63,633 nucleotides of DNA, from positions 1 through 63,633 of the forward strand of contig NZ_AJZM02000392.1 of NCBI RefSeq assembly GCF_000272405.2, read 5' to 3'. Origin of the DNA: Vibrio tasmaniensis 1F-187. GTDB taxonomy: Bacteria; Pseudomonadota; Gammaproteobacteria; Enterobacterales; Vibrionaceae. Every line of letters begins with the position of its first letter. Positions within the stretch are counted from its first letter, which is position 1. The notes under the pieces are model-generated. The model saw nothing but the letters and a program-made list of their open reading frames with translations, did no database searches and was not told the DNA's origin. Below, piece after piece: positions 45,255 through 55,001 of the stretch. The position numbers and the translations under genes were made by a program.

Positions 45255-47026
45255 AAGGTGTTGATCTCAAGTACCTCAAGCACTTTTTTAAGTTTGCTAA
45301 GAAATACAAACGCTCTGCGATTCTGGGCATTGCTATGCTTCCGCTCTCTGTCATTACAAGCCTATTGTTTCCTTGGCTGATCATTCAAGTGATCGATGTT
45401 CATTTAAGTCATGGTGATATGGATGGGCTGCTCGAATATGTCTTCTATCTAGTTGCTGTGCTGGTGGCGAGCTATGTGGTGGATACCACCTATTCGTATA
45501 ACCTACGTAAAACGGGGCAGTACACGATAACCGACATGCGCTCAGTGTTGTTTGCTCGTGTGCTTAAACTGCCGCGCAGCTATTTTGATAACACACCGAT
45601 TGGCGTCACGCTCTCACGATTAACCAGTGACTTGGAAACCATTGGCGAGACGTTTGTTCAGTCGGTTGTGGGGCTAGTTAAAGACAGTATCAATACCATT
45701 GCTCTGTTGGTGATGATGTTCTTCATTGATTGGCAGTTAACGATGATTGTATTGATCATTATGCCACCGGTGATGTATTTGACGGTGTATGTGAGAAACC
45801 GACTTCGTGCTTTGTATAAGGTGACTCGTTCTTCGCTGGCTCGCGGTATTGGCTTTTTACAAGAAGTCTTATTTGGCATGAAAACCGTTCAGATGTACCG
45901 AGCGGAAGAGCAAGTCGAGCAACGCTATCAAGGCTATACTGATGAGTTTTTAAGAGCGCAGAAGAAGATCAATAAATACGATGCGATTTTGTTCTCGTTT
46001 ATCTCTGGCATCACCTCTATCACCATCGCGATTATGATCTGGTATGGCTCTGAGCAAGTGATAGAAGGGGCACTCACCTTGGGTGTGCTGATTGCGTTCA
46101 TCAACACTTTAGAGAAAGTGTTTGTTCCGATCCGTGACTTTACTTCGCAGATCGCTTCGATTCAGAGTTCATTTGCAGCGTTTGACCATATTGAAGAGTT
46201 GTTTGTTGAGCCGACTGAAGAGGAAGGACGCAACCTGTTGCCATCTAACAAGGTTGAAAAACAGCTCGAACAGTTTGTGAGCCTAGAGTTTAAGAACGTG
46301 AGCTTCCGTTACAAAGACGGCTCTCCATATGTTCTAAAGAATGTCTCGTTTGTATTGGAGAAAGGGCATCAAATCGCGCTTGTGGGTTCGACGGGGTCGG
46401 GTAAGTCGACGGTTCTGCGTCTGATCTCTAAAACCTACCAAGACTATGAAGGCAGCATTTTGTTGAATGGAATAGAGCTGTCTCAGATCTCAAGCGAAGA
46501 CTCTGCTCATTTGTTCTCAATGATGATGCAAGACGTGCACTTATTTGAAGAGACCATCCAATTCAATATCGCGCTGGGTAAAACGCATCTATCTAGAACT
46601 GAGGTTGAACAGGCTGCGCGCTATGTTTATGCCGATAAGTTTATTGAACAATTGCCACAAGGTTATGACTTCCACTTGGAAAAGAACGGATCCAACTTGT
46701 CTGTAGGGCAAACGCAGCTTATCTCGTTCGCTAGAGCGGTTGCACAGGGTGGTCAATTGATGATGCTTGATGAGGCGACCAGTTCGGTAGATTCAATCAC
46801 CGAAGACCTAATTCAAAAAGCAATGCAGCGCCTTTTCAAGGAAAAAACCGTGATTGCGATTGCACACCGTTTGAGTACCGTTCGTCACTCAGATACGATT
46901 TTGGTGTTGGAAAAGGGTGAAATTGTTGAGCAAGGTAATCATCGACAGCTAATAGCACACAATGGAATTTATGCAGGATTGTTGGAAGAGTCCGTGGTTG
47001 GAGGAATCGATTGTAGAAGTGAGTGA
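45248..47026 (+). CDS. mdlB: ABC exporter half, MdlB/SmdB-like, catalytic
   Basis: 592 residues: six membrane helices and an ATPase domain with Walker A GSTGSGKST (380-388), signature variant LSVGQ (484-488) and Walker B LDEATSSVD with the catalytic Glu509. Its start overlaps the mdlA end by 7 bp. In the dimer, its Walker motifs face the perfect LSGGQ of MdlA, making the one working ATP site, while the variant LSVGQ faces the degenerate MdlA site. Confidence 0.87.
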   Translation: MLKGVDLKYLKHFFKFAKKYKRSAILGIAMLPLSVITSLLFPWLIIQVIDVHLSHGDMDGLLEYVFYLVAVLVASYVVDTTYSYNLRKTGQYTITDMRSVLFARVLKLPRSYFDNTPIGVTLSRLTSDLETIGETFVQSVVGLVKDSINTIALLVMMFFIDWQLTMIVLIIMPPVMYLTVYVRNRLRALYKVTRSSLARGIGFLQEVLFGMKTVQMYRAEEQVEQRYQGYTDEFLRAQKKINKYDAILFSFISGITSITIAIMIWYGSEQVIEGALTLGVLIAFINTLEKVFVPIRDFTSQIASIQSSFAAFDHIEELFVEPTEEEGRNLLPSNKVEKQLEQFVSLEFKNVSFRYKDGSPYVLKNVSFVLEKGHQIALVGSTGSGKSTVLRLISKTYQDYEGSILLNGIELSQISSEDSAHLFSMMMQDVHLFEETIQFNIALGKTHLSRTEVEQAARYVYADKFIEQLPQGYDFHLEKNGSNLSVGQTQLISFARAVAQGGQLMMLDEATSSVDSITEDLIQKAMQRLFKEKTVIAIAHRLSTVRHSDTILVLEKGEIVEQGNHRQLIAHNGIYAGLLEESVVGGIDCRSE

Positions 47027-47145
47027 CTATCGAGCTATAAATAACTATTAACTAATACGAATAAGCCAAACTTGTCGACTTCCTAGCTTGTATGACTATT
47101 ACAAGATACAGTTAGCCTAAAGATGAAACATATAAGGAATGTATA

Positions 47146-47985
47146 ATGCTTCGAATCTTATTGATTGCAGTTATCTCGGTGTTCAGCACGATGAGTTTTG
47201 CAAGCGAAGAGGTTGAGTACTCAGAATTGGACTATTTAGATCGACCGTTGATGGAACGCTATATCTTGGATGAATTGAAGCAGCTAAGAATGGACCAACA
47301 AGATCTTGAAAGACGTTTGACTATTCAGATGACCGACCGTGAGCTCGCTGTGGCGGACAAATCGCTGAATTACGCCAACGTGACTGTAACCTATTTTTTC
47401 TACATTATTGCGGGTGTCGCTTCACTTATCGCATTAGTTGGGTGGCAATCGCTTAAAGAACTCAAGCACACAACCAAAGAGATGGCTGACCAGCGATTGA
47501 ATTCTATCGCTCAAGAGTACGAGAAGAAGTTTAACGTTCTTGAAAGGGATCTAAAGCGTAAGACTCGAATTATCTCAGAGAACAACCGAGAAATTGAAAT
47601 CATCAATGAAATACACAACTTATGGTTGAGAGCGCAAAATGCTCAAACCGCCGAGCAAAAAATTGAAATTTACGATGAGATCTTAAAAGTCCGCCCTGGT
47701 GATTTAGAGGCGCTCACTTATAAAGCTGATGCCGCAATGGACATGCAGGAATACCATTGGGCAATGAGCTTATGTAACCGTGTATTGGAAGTGGATGATC
47801 AAAATGCTCACGCCTTGTACCAACGAGCTTGTTCGTATGCAAGATTAGGTGCTGAAGGTCAGGCAATCGACGACTTAGAGCGCTCTATCGAAGCCAGTGG
47901 CTCAATGCGAGAGTTGCTAGCTGAAGAGCCAGATTTTGAGATGCTACGCGGCTTAGATCGTTTTGAAGCGCTTTGTGAAGAGTAA
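47146..47985 (+). CDS. Membrane-anchored TPR protein of unknown function
   Basis: 279 residues. A signal peptide (MLRILLIAVISVFSTMSFA) is followed by a short acidic part, a membrane helix near residues 84-103 (TVTYFFYIIAGVASLIALVGW), a charged coiled-coil region to about 165, and two to three tetratricopeptide repeats (GDLEALTYKADAAMDMQEY, NAHALYQRACSYARLGAEG). The layout suggests an envelope protein with protein-binding repeats, probably on the cytoplasmic side. It is a single gene. I do not recognise a named family. Confidence 0.75.
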   Translation: MLRILLIAVISVFSTMSFASEEVEYSELDYLDRPLMERYILDELKQLRMDQQDLERRLTIQMTDRELAVADKSLNYANVTVTYFFYIIAGVASLIALVGWQSLKELKHTTKEMADQRLNSIAQEYEKKFNVLERDLKRKTRIISENNREIEIINEIHNLWLRAQNAQTAEQKIEIYDEILKVRPGDLEALTYKADAAMDMQEYHWAMSLCNRVLEVDDQNAHALYQRACSYARLGAEGQAIDDLERSIEASGSMRELLAEEPDFEMLRGLDRFEALCEE

Positions 47986-47995
47986 TTATTTAATG

Positions 47996-48028
47996 GCATG
48001 GTGAGCTTCGTACGCTTACTATGCTTTT
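47996..48028 (+). terminator. Likely terminator after the TPR gene
   Basis: GCATGGTGAGC pairs with GCTTACTATGC through two G-T pairs, followed by TTTT. Confidence 0.6.
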
Positions 48029-48076
48029 AATCATTTTTACGGAACGGTTTCTTACATTTCGTTTATTTTATTGAAT

Positions 48077-48099
48077 TAATTGTTATGTTATAACATTTG
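48077..48099. promoter_or_regulatory. Zur box upstream of the M23 endopeptidase gene
   Basis: The 23-bp site, with core TGTTATGTTATAACA, matches the Gammaproteobacterial Zur consensus GAAATGTTATA-N-TATAACATTTC at about 19 positions. It lies 33 bp before the chosen ATG, where Zur would repress when zinc is plentiful. Confidence 0.75.
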
Positions 48100-48132
48100 A
48101 AAAGTTCATTGTGATAACCGTTGAGTATTTTT

Positions 48133-49389
48133 ATGAAGTTCCTCCGCACTGGCCTGATAGTGACTGCTATCAGCGCATTTTCACTTGCTTTATATCTTTC
48201 TCTTTCTCCTGAACCACCAGAAGACATCGCTATCAAAATTACACCTTACCAAGGTGTGGTTTCGGCTGATGAGAAGCCATCGAGTTCAGACGTTGAGTCA
48301 AGTTCTCTGGTAAGAGTTCATTATTTTGTCAAAGTTGGGGATACACTCAGTAATGTATTTACCTCTTGGAAACTCCCTTACGGAACGGCTCAAAAGATAC
48401 TTGAGGCCGATCTAGAATCACTGAAACTGGACACGATCAAGCCTGGTGATCATCTAGAGTTGTTGTTGGATAGTGACTCTAAGCAGCTAGTCGAATTGAT
48501 TTACCATGAGAGCTTGGTTGAGCAGGCTGTTTACACAGAAAATGATGACGGTAGTTTTAGTTATCAGTTCATCGAGACTCCTGGGGAATGGAAAGAAAAG
48601 CTGTACGCAGGTGCGGTGCAGGGTAGTTTTTCCACGTCAGCTTACAAGGCCGGTTTAACCAGTGCCCAGATAGCCAATATCACACGAACGCTGAAAGATA
48701 AAATTAACTTCTCCAAAGATCTCAGAGCTGGCGACAGCTTTAATGTTTTGGTTAAAGAGCAATACATGGAAGATCACTTAACGGGTAAGACTGAAGTGCA
48801 AGGGGTCTCTATCAAGCTACGAAATAGGGAAGTGGCGGCTTTTCTTGCTGCGGATGGACGTTTCTATGACCGAGAAGGGAATAGCCTTGAGCAAGCTTTC
48901 AATCGATACCCAATAGACAAACAATTCCGAAGAATCACTTCATCATTCAACCCATTCCGAAAGCATCCTGTGACTGGACGTGTATCGCCGCATAATGGTA
49001 CTGATTTCGCCACACCTGTGGGTTCACCCGTTTATTCAACGGGAGACGGTAGGGTTGTGGCACTTCGTGACCATCCATACGCAGGGAAATACATAGTGAT
49101 AGAACATAACAGTGTTTACAAAACTCGTTATCTGCATTTGAGTCGATTCTTGGTTAAGAAAGGGCAACAGATTAAGCGTGGGCAGGAAATTGCGTTGTCG
49201 GGTGCAACAGGCCGTTTAACAGGGCCTCACTTACATTTTGAAGTGTTGGTACGTGGAAGGGCGGTCGACGCGATGAAGGCTGACCTGCCTTTGGCAAGCT
49301 CTATATTACCGAAAGACAAGGGGGCGTTCCTCGCTCGAATTGCCTCTTTTGATGAGATCATCTCTGAGCAAGAAGGCAGAACGAGTTAA
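48133..49389 (+). CDS. shyB: M23-family peptidoglycan endopeptidase, ShyB-like
   Basis: Cuts peptide crosslinks in the cell wall to allow growth. The 418 residues have an N-terminal membrane or signal segment, an OapA/LysM-like domain (HYFVKVGDTLSNVF), and an M23 domain with zinc ligands in HNGTDFATP, and HLHF near the end, plus RYLHLS. A Zur box just upstream matches the known zinc-starvation control of V. cholerae ShyB. ATG 48133 gives a basic N-terminus; TTG 48121 is an alternative with four more residues. Confidence 0.85.
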   Translation: MKFLRTGLIVTAISAFSLALYLSLSPEPPEDIAIKITPYQGVVSADEKPSSSDVESSSLVRVHYFVKVGDTLSNVFTSWKLPYGTAQKILEADLESLKLDTIKPGDHLELLLDSDSKQLVELIYHESLVEQAVYTENDDGSFSYQFIETPGEWKEKLYAGAVQGSFSTSAYKAGLTSAQIANITRTLKDKINFSKDLRAGDSFNVLVKEQYMEDHLTGKTEVQGVSIKLRNREVAAFLAADGRFYDREGNSLEQAFNRYPIDKQFRRITSSFNPFRKHPVTGRVSPHNGTDFATPVGSPVYSTGDGRVVALRDHPYAGKYIVIEHNSVYKTRYLHLSRFLVKKGQQIKRGQEIALSGATGRLTGPHLHFEVLVRGRAVDAMKADLPLASSILPKDKGAFLARIASFDEIISEQEGRTS

Positions 49390-49412
49390 ATTCACTTCAG
49401 CCACGGCTTATC

Positions 49413-49458
49413 CTTATTCCAACCTTCTGGTGATAAACAAACCGAAGGTTGGAATAAG
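49413..49458. terminator. Bidirectional terminator between shyB and the YbjQ gene
   Basis: CTTATTCCAACCTTC pairs perfectly with GAAGGTTGGAATAAG over a 16-nt loop, between convergent genes. Confidence 0.75.
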
Positions 49459-49489
49459 CATTTATTGAATCAAATAATTTCAGATTCGA

Positions 49490-49810
49490 TTAAGCGACGA
49501 CAACCGCCGTGCCGCTCGCTGATACCATCAACATGCCATTACCTGTTCCTAAGACTTCATAATCGATATCGACACCAACCACTGCGTTTGCACCCGCTTC
49601 AATCGCCTTCTGCTCCAGCTCTTTGAATGCGTAGTTACGTGCTTTCTCCAGTTCCTTTTCATAGGTGCCAGAACGTCCACCGACGAAGTCGCGAATACCT
49701 GAAAACATATCCTTGAATACGTTAACCCCTAGGATGGCTTCTCCGGCGATAACCCCTTTGTAGTCGACAATGCGTTTGCCTTCAACAGATTGAGTGGTGG
49801 TAATAATCAT
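49490..49810 (-). CDS. YbjQ-family (UPF0145) protein
   Basis: 106 residues of the YbjQ family, sometimes called heavy-metal-binding. Recognisable segments are [35 protein letters not shown] and [11 protein letters not shown]. It is a small cytoplasmic oligomer with no proven function. It follows a LysR gene on the same strand, with a 15-bp repeat array between them. Confidence 0.88.
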   Translation of the reverse strand: MIITTTQSVEGKRIVDYKGVIAGEAILGVNVFKDMFSGIRDFVGGRSGTYEKELEKARNYAFKELEQKAIEAGANAVVGVDIDYEVLGTGNGMLMVSASGTAVVVA

Positions 49811-49828
49811 AATGGCCTCTGTAAGTTA

Positions 49829-49903
49829 GATAAGTTGTTACTAGATGATTGGTTACTAGATGAGTTGTTACTAGTTGATTAGTTATTTGATGATTAGTTA
49901 CTT
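49829..49903. repeat. Five 15-bp tandem repeats between the LysR and YbjQ genes
   Basis: Units GATAAGTTGTTACTA, GATGATTGGTTACTA, GATGAGTTGTTACTA, GTTGATTAGTTATTT and GATGATTAGTTACTT. The array overlaps the LysR stop codon at 49898. Confidence 0.75.
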
Positions 49904-50812
49904 GCTGAGTTTTGTCTCTGAGCGAGTGAATTCATGCCTCAACCATGTTCTCAGTTTTAGCACACTTTCTTGTTTTAATTTGTTTTTTGGACAAACGAAA
50001 TAGAAATCTTGATGGGGGTTAGCCACTGGCTCACTAATTTCGACCAACATGCCATGGCTGATGTCATCTTTCACAAACAAGCGGTGAGTGACTAATACAC
50101 CAAGCGAACGAATGGCAGCCTGTACGGCTTGAATCGAGACATCGAACGTCAAGTTACTGTGGAACGTCGGCATGGGTGTTTGGTAATGATCGCACCACAC
50201 TTGCCAGTCATGCTGTCTTCTTGGGTTGAAGACACCAATGGTTGGGTTTTGTTTCACCAGTTGTTCAACGCTTAATCCCATTTGGTTTTTCAATAGTGCT
50301 GGGCTGCACACCAATACCAGATCATCGTCACCGAGCTTTTCGCTGTAATATCGGTCCCACTCGCTCGGTTTACCGTGCACCAGCGCGATGTCCACACCTT
50401 CTTGTTCTATGTCGAAAGTGCCCGTTAGCGTGGATATACGAATATCAAGAGAGGGGGCAAAGCTTTGGAATTCCGAGACTCGCGGGATCCACCAGTGCAT
50501 GGCGAGTGAGTTCACCATGTTGAGGGTGATGCGGTGGTCGTTAGGCGTTTTGGCGAGTTCTTCTGTGGCTTCTATTACTTGTTCCAGTGCGGGTGCGACT
50601 TTTCGATAATATCGCTTACCTGCGGCATTTAGAACAACACGACGACCCACACGTTGGATCAGCGGCTTATTGACCAGTTGCTCTAATGATTTTATCGCTT
50701 GGCTTACCGCTGAATGACTGACGTACAACACGCGAGCGGCGTCGGTCATGCTGCCAGTCTCAGCAACAGCAATGAAAGCATAAACGGATTTAAGCGGAAC
50801 GAGTTTTTTCAT
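49898..50812 (-). CDS. LysR-family transcriptional regulator
   Basis: 304 residues. An N-terminal helix-turn-helix (GSMTDAARVLYVSHSAVSQAIKSLE) is followed by an effector-binding domain of the GcvA-like group (SLAMHWWIPRVSEFQSFAP, IRISTLTG). It is divergent from a DMT transporter gene, with only 91 bp between the two starts, the usual sign that it controls that gene. Its 3' end lies in a repeat array, so the C-terminal residues may vary between strains. Confidence 0.88.
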   Translation of the reverse strand: MKKLVPLKSVYAFIAVAETGSMTDAARVLYVSHSAVSQAIKSLEQLVNKPLIQRVGRRVVLNAAGKRYYRKVAPALEQVIEATEELAKTPNDHRITLNMVNSLAMHWWIPRVSEFQSFAPSLDIRISTLTGTFDIEQEGVDIALVHGKPSEWDRYYSEKLGDDDLVLVCSPALLKNQMGLSVEQLVKQNPTIGVFNPRRQHDWQVWCDHYQTPMPTFHSNLTFDVSIQAVQAAIRSLGVLVTHRLFVKDDISHGMLVEISEPVANPHQDFYFVCPKNKLKQESVLKLRTWLRHEFTRSETKLSK

Positions 50813-50889
50813 TGGTAAGTTTTCCTTACAGTTATAGTTAATATTACTCGCTATTTTTCATCACGTCACGCTTCTAAAATAGGTGTCAT

Positions 50890-50899
50890 AGGAGGTGAT
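50890..50899 (+). promoter_or_regulatory. Extended Shine-Dalgarno site of the DMT gene
   Basis: AGGAGGTGAT matches ten bases of the 16S rRNA tail complement. With the ATG at 50904 the core spacing is 8, which settles the start over the GTG at 50895. Confidence 0.8.
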
Positions 50900-50903
50900 A
50901 ATT

Positions 50904-51932
50904 ATGTCTGATATTACCAAGGCGACGACTTTCATGTTGTTGTCGACGTTCAGTTTGTCTTTGAGTGGCTTGATGGCCAAGTATCTATCTGAAGTGATGC
51001 CAATCTCGCTACTCAGTTTTGTGCGTTTTTTGTTACCCAGTCTGTTCTTATTCTTATTCTTGATGTTTTACAAAATAACGAAACCTTCACTCGATATGTG
51101 GAAACCTTTAGTGATGCGAGCGATCTTTATGGTGGCGTGTCAGTGGTGTTTCCTTACTTCACTACAAACCTTAACGCTGGTTGAAGGTGTGGTGTTATTC
51201 AGTACGGGTCCGCTGTTTATTCCATTGTTAGAAAAATTAATATTCGGAACTAAGATTCATACAACGACTATCGCATGTTTAGCAATTACATTTTTCGGCG
51301 TAGTGATGATGGCAGGGGATTGGTCGCAGTTTGAGTTTGGTTCGGAGTTTTTTAGACCTGCGCTATTGCTCGGGCTTCTAGCGGGTGTGTTTAATTCTGG
51401 CTCGCAAGTGAGTCTGTACCGAGCATCTAAAACTAGCCTGACACCAGCAGAGCTTAACGCATGGACCTTTTTAGTCGCAGCAATACTTGTTATACCTATG
51501 CTCGTGTTGACTTCTGTTTCTGCTGTACCAGATGTATTTAAGGGGGATAGTGTGTATGGAGCTTTAACGACTTTGCTGTCGTTTGATGACTTGCGTTGGA
51601 TTGGACTTGGTGCATTTGGACTCGCACTGTTTACCATCAATACTCAAATTTTCCGCTCCAAGGCTTATAAGCTTGCAGACAGCGGTTCCCAGTTAGCACC
51701 ACTGATTTTTACTAACATGCTGTTTAGCGCCTTATGGCAGGGGTTGTTCTTTGATGATGTGTTTTCTACTCAGCAGATGATTGGCATTAATCTGATTGTT
51801 GTGGCGAGCATTACCAACACGCTATTAGCGAAGAGACACAGCAAAGCAAAAGCCAAGCAAACGCCGCGAGTCACAGTGGCTGTAGCGACTGTAGTGGACG
51901 TTGCGGTATTGGACTCGGCAGCTAAAAGCTAA
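50904..51932 (+). CDS. EamA/DMT-family transporter controlled by the divergent LysR gene
   Basis: An inner-membrane protein of 342 residues with about ten helices in two EamA halves. The C-terminal tail is basic then alanine- and valine-rich (SKAKAKQTPRVTVAVATVVDV), an odd cytoplasmic extension. The start is fixed by a near-perfect ribosome site. Substrate unknown; the divergent LysR regulator suggests induction by a small metabolite. Confidence 0.85.
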   Translation: MSDITKATTFMLLSTFSLSLSGLMAKYLSEVMPISLLSFVRFLLPSLFLFLFLMFYKITKPSLDMWKPLVMRAIFMVACQWCFLTSLQTLTLVEGVVLFSTGPLFIPLLEKLIFGTKIHTTTIACLAITFFGVVMMAGDWSQFEFGSEFFRPALLLGLLAGVFNSGSQVSLYRASKTSLTPAELNAWTFLVAAILVIPMLVLTSVSAVPDVFKGDSVYGALTTLLSFDDLRWIGLGAFGLALFTINTQIFRSKAYKLADSGSQLAPLIFTNMLFSALWQGLFFDDVFSTQQMIGINLIVVASITNTLLAKRHSKAKAKQTPRVTVAVATVVDVAVLDSAAKS

Positions 51933-51977
51933 CCATTGAGCTTATGAAGCTTATGGTCTTTAGTCTGAATGGTTAGC

Positions 51978-54900
51978 TTAAAACAATGAGCGTATGTACT
52001 CTTTGACTCGGTCGATGTGTTCGTTTGGTTCAATCTCGCAACGCTGTTTAGTCTCTAGGAATCGCTCAGCGTATTTGTCGTAGATTTTGTTTTCTAAGAA
52101 CAGCAAATACAGCTTGGGATCGATATGACCGCTGGTGGCCATGTCGGTCATGATGTTGAGTGATTCGCTTAGGAGTTTGCCTTTCTTATACGGGCGATCA
52201 CTAGAGGTGAGCGCTTCAAAGACATCAGCAATGGCCATCGCTCTGGACGGTAGAGGTAATTGGTCTTCGCTTAAGCCTCTTGGGTAGCCCTTGCCGTCGA
52301 TACGCTCGTGGTGTCCGCTGGCGATATCCGGAATATTCTGGAGGTAAGACGGATAAGGCAGCTTGTTAAGCATGGTGAAGGTTTGAATAATATGATCGTT
52401 GATCATGAAACGTTCTTCATCGTTTAACGTGCCACGACGAACTTTCAAGTTGTGCAGTTCACCTTGGTTGTATTTGACCTCTCCTGGCTTAAGCACAAAC
52501 GCTTCTTGCCATACATCAGCAGGGCTAAAGCCATTATCCCACGGTATTTTATGTTCGGGTTTATCAGCAAGTAGCGGTTCCATCACCGGTAGTATTTGGT
52601 CTTTTCTTGCTGGCTCAGCTTCACTCTTCTCTGTCGTGTCTTGTTGTTCATTGAATCTCTCTTTTTCAGACCAAGATAACCCTAGCTGATCGTCGAGTGT
52701 TCGTTTCCATTGGCGCTTGGCTATTCGGTCTAAGCGTTCTAGTTGTTCGTCCGTCATCGACTCTCCACCAAGGTTACATTCAGCAACAAAGGCAAATTCT
52801 TCATCCAATTCTGACAAGCTTTGTTCGAGGATCTTAAGCTGATCCTCTTGAAGCGCTCCGTTCGCTATAGCTTTCCAGTAGTCGGTTTCAGCCTGTTGTT
52901 TTAACAGTTCGAAACGCATTCGCACTTCGTGGATTCGGTCGTAAATGGTTTCAAGTTTTGTTGCCTTGTCTACCACATATTCAGGCGTGGTCACCTTGCC
53001 GCAGTCATGAAGCCAAGCGGCGAGCATTAACTCTTCCCACTGTTTACTATCCAATGAGAATTGCGGGTAATAACGGTCATCATCAATGGTTGCTTGAGTC
53101 AGCCATTTGGTCAGTTCAGGCACGCGTTGGCAGTGCCCGCCCGTGTAAGGTGATTTGGTATCAATCGCTGATGCAATCAACTCGATAAAGGCATTAAGCA
53201 TGTCTTTCTGTTGCTGCATTTGGTCAATGTTATCTTTGGCTATTTCCGCAAAGCTGAGCAGTTCTCGTAAGAAGGCGTGCTTGTCTGCCTGCATCTTGGT
53301 AATCGGTCTTTCATAGCCAATTGCGACGATACCCACCAACAACTTCTCACGGTTTAATAGTGGAAACAGGTACAGATCTGAATTGAAGATCGAATCTTGG
53401 TAATAGTTGAGAACATTGTCTTCTCGGTTTAAGTGGATGGTTTCTCCGGATTTAAGCTGGCACAGCAACCAAGGGGTGTGCTTGATGAAGTCATTGATGT
53501 CGGCCTTAAAGGGAAGAATAGCGAGGTTCGCGGCCGTATCAAACACATCTTTCTCTTTTGATTGAGTGAAGAGGACGATGGTTTCTGCTTTGGTAATTAA
53601 ATAGCTTTGATGAGCAATATTTTTGGCTAATATCGAAAATTCCTGATTACCTGCCGTGTCTCGAAGTAGCGTAATAAGATCATGAAGCGTGTGTTCCATC
53701 AGCTCAATTGAGTGGGCGAGGTTAGCCACTTCTTGAATCATGCTTTTGGGATAATGAGTTCGCCTGAAGTCAAATCGTGCGATGTTGTCGGTGAGTTGCA
53801 TCAGTGTATTGAGTGGCTGAGACAGTCTATTAGCAACAAACCATACGATAGCGAAGCAGATGAACAACATCCCAATCGCGACGGCGACTTGCTTGTCACG
53901 CATCGAGATAAGATCAGAGAGCAACTCATTGTGTGGCGTAGCCTCTGCCAAATATAAAGTGACATTCTGAGTGAGCTCAACAGGCGTTAGCGTTAATGCC
54001 CAAGTGTTTAAGTTGTACTCAACGTTTTTTAGGTTGAGGTTTAATTTCTCCTCGTCGGAGATAAGTGGTGCTATGACGGATGCTTTCAATGCTTCCATCT
54101 GTTCACGTTTGGGCACATTAAAGAAGCTTTGGTCTTGCTCACTGCCAGAGAGTTTCCCCGTCGTTTGGTTATTCGTTTTCTCAGTTTTACTTGTGTCGTT
54201 AGGCTGGGAGGTAAGCTTGGGAATCGATAGATCAAGTTGATGTTGGCCGAGAAGATTGAAATGTTGATCGAATAGAGCGAGTCGGGTTTGTGGAGAGTAG
54301 GCCAATTCACTGATCTGGGAAGAGAGAGATTTCAACGTGAAGTCGGCACCAACGACATGCTTGCCATCCAAAGAACGTCTAGAAAGCGTGATGCCATTGG
54401 TTTGCAGGAAATAGAACAGGTAGGGCTCAGAGAGCTGTATTGAGCCGTCAGGCTTTGCGTTACGAAACCAAGGTCGAGTCGTGGGGTTGAACTTACTCTC
54501 GGCTTGTCGGGTACTGATCACTTGGTGTGCGCCATCGAGAAAGGTAATAAAGTTTTCACCATCTAGATTGGTGCTGCTGACCATCATGGTCGCTTTCGCG
54601 GGAGCGTTGTTGTCGGCTCTCTGTTTAATGGAACTCAGAGGGCGAAAGATTCTGAAGTCACCATCTTCAGAGCCATAGAACAGAGCGACTAAATTGGTAT
54701 TTTGTTTGAAGATGATATCGACCGAAGCAAGCCAAGATTCTTTTTCGACGGAGGAGGTTTGATGAGCAACAAACGGGCTCACTGCCATCACGTTTAAGGT
54801 TGTGATGACTGGGGCAATAGCTTGTTTAAATACCGATTCCAGTTTATCGCGATGTTCATTACTGACTTCGCGCACTGTGCCTAAAAGCAGTTCTTGAGAA

Positions 54901-55001
54901 TGCCGATAACTTATCGAAATCAGTACGGTACCGACAAGAGTGGTCAAAATTAAGAAAAGGCTAGTGATGTGGATACTCAGCGGATATCGTCTTCTTCTCA
55001 T
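51978..55001 (-). CDS. Membrane HD-GYP cyclic-di-GMP phosphodiesterase with Cache, HAMP and GAF-like regions
   Basis: 1007 residues. A first membrane helix (11-30), a periplasmic sensor region of Cache type (about 35-365), a second helix (371-390), a HAMP segment to about 440, and a GAF-like region (450-590). The HD-GYP domain has HDCGK at 665-669 and HHERIDGKGYP at 897-907. The gap between these is about 170 residues longer than usual and holds a charged, coiled-coil-like insert. The predicted reaction is c-di-GMP breakdown, favouring motility over biofilm. Confidence 0.88.
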   Translation of the reverse strand: MRRRRYPLSIHITSLFLILTTLVGTVLISISYRHSQELLLGTVREVSNEHRDKLESVFKQAIAPVITTLNVMAVSPFVAHQTSSVEKESWLASVDIIFKQNTNLVALFYGSEDGDFRIFRPLSSIKQRADNNAPAKATMMVSSTNLDGENFITFLDGAHQVISTRQAESKFNPTTRPWFRNAKPDGSIQLSEPYLFYFLQTNGITLSRRSLDGKHVVGADFTLKSLSSQISELAYSPQTRLALFDQHFNLLGQHQLDLSIPKLTSQPNDTSKTEKTNNQTTGKLSGSEQDQSFFNVPKREQMEALKASVIAPLISDEEKLNLNLKNVEYNLNTWALTLTPVELTQNVTLYLAEATPHNELLSDLISMRDKQVAVAIGMLFICFAIVWFVANRLSQPLNTLMQLTDNIARFDFRRTHYPKSMIQEVANLAHSIELMEHTLHDLITLLRDTAGNQEFSILAKNIAHQSYLITKAETIVLFTQSKEKDVFDTAANLAILPFKADINDFIKHTPWLLCQLKSGETIHLNREDNVLNYYQDSIFNSDLYLFPLLNREKLLVGIVAIGYERPITKMQADKHAFLRELLSFAEIAKDNIDQMQQQKDMLNAFIELIASAIDTKSPYTGGHCQRVPELTKWLTQATIDDDRYYPQFSLDSKQWEELMLAAWLHDCGKVTTPEYVVDKATKLETIYDRIHEVRMRFELLKQQAETDYWKAIANGALQEDQLKILEQSLSELDEEFAFVAECNLGGESMTDEQLERLDRIAKRQWKRTLDDQLGLSWSEKERFNEQQDTTEKSEAEPARKDQILPVMEPLLADKPEHKIPWDNGFSPADVWQEAFVLKPGEVKYNQGELHNLKVRRGTLNDEERFMINDHIIQTFTMLNKLPYPSYLQNIPDIASGHHERIDGKGYPRGLSEDQLPLPSRAMAIADVFEALTSSDRPYKKGKLLSESLNIMTDMATSGHIDPKLYLLFLENKIYDKYAERFLETKQRCEIEPNEHIDRVKEYIRSLF

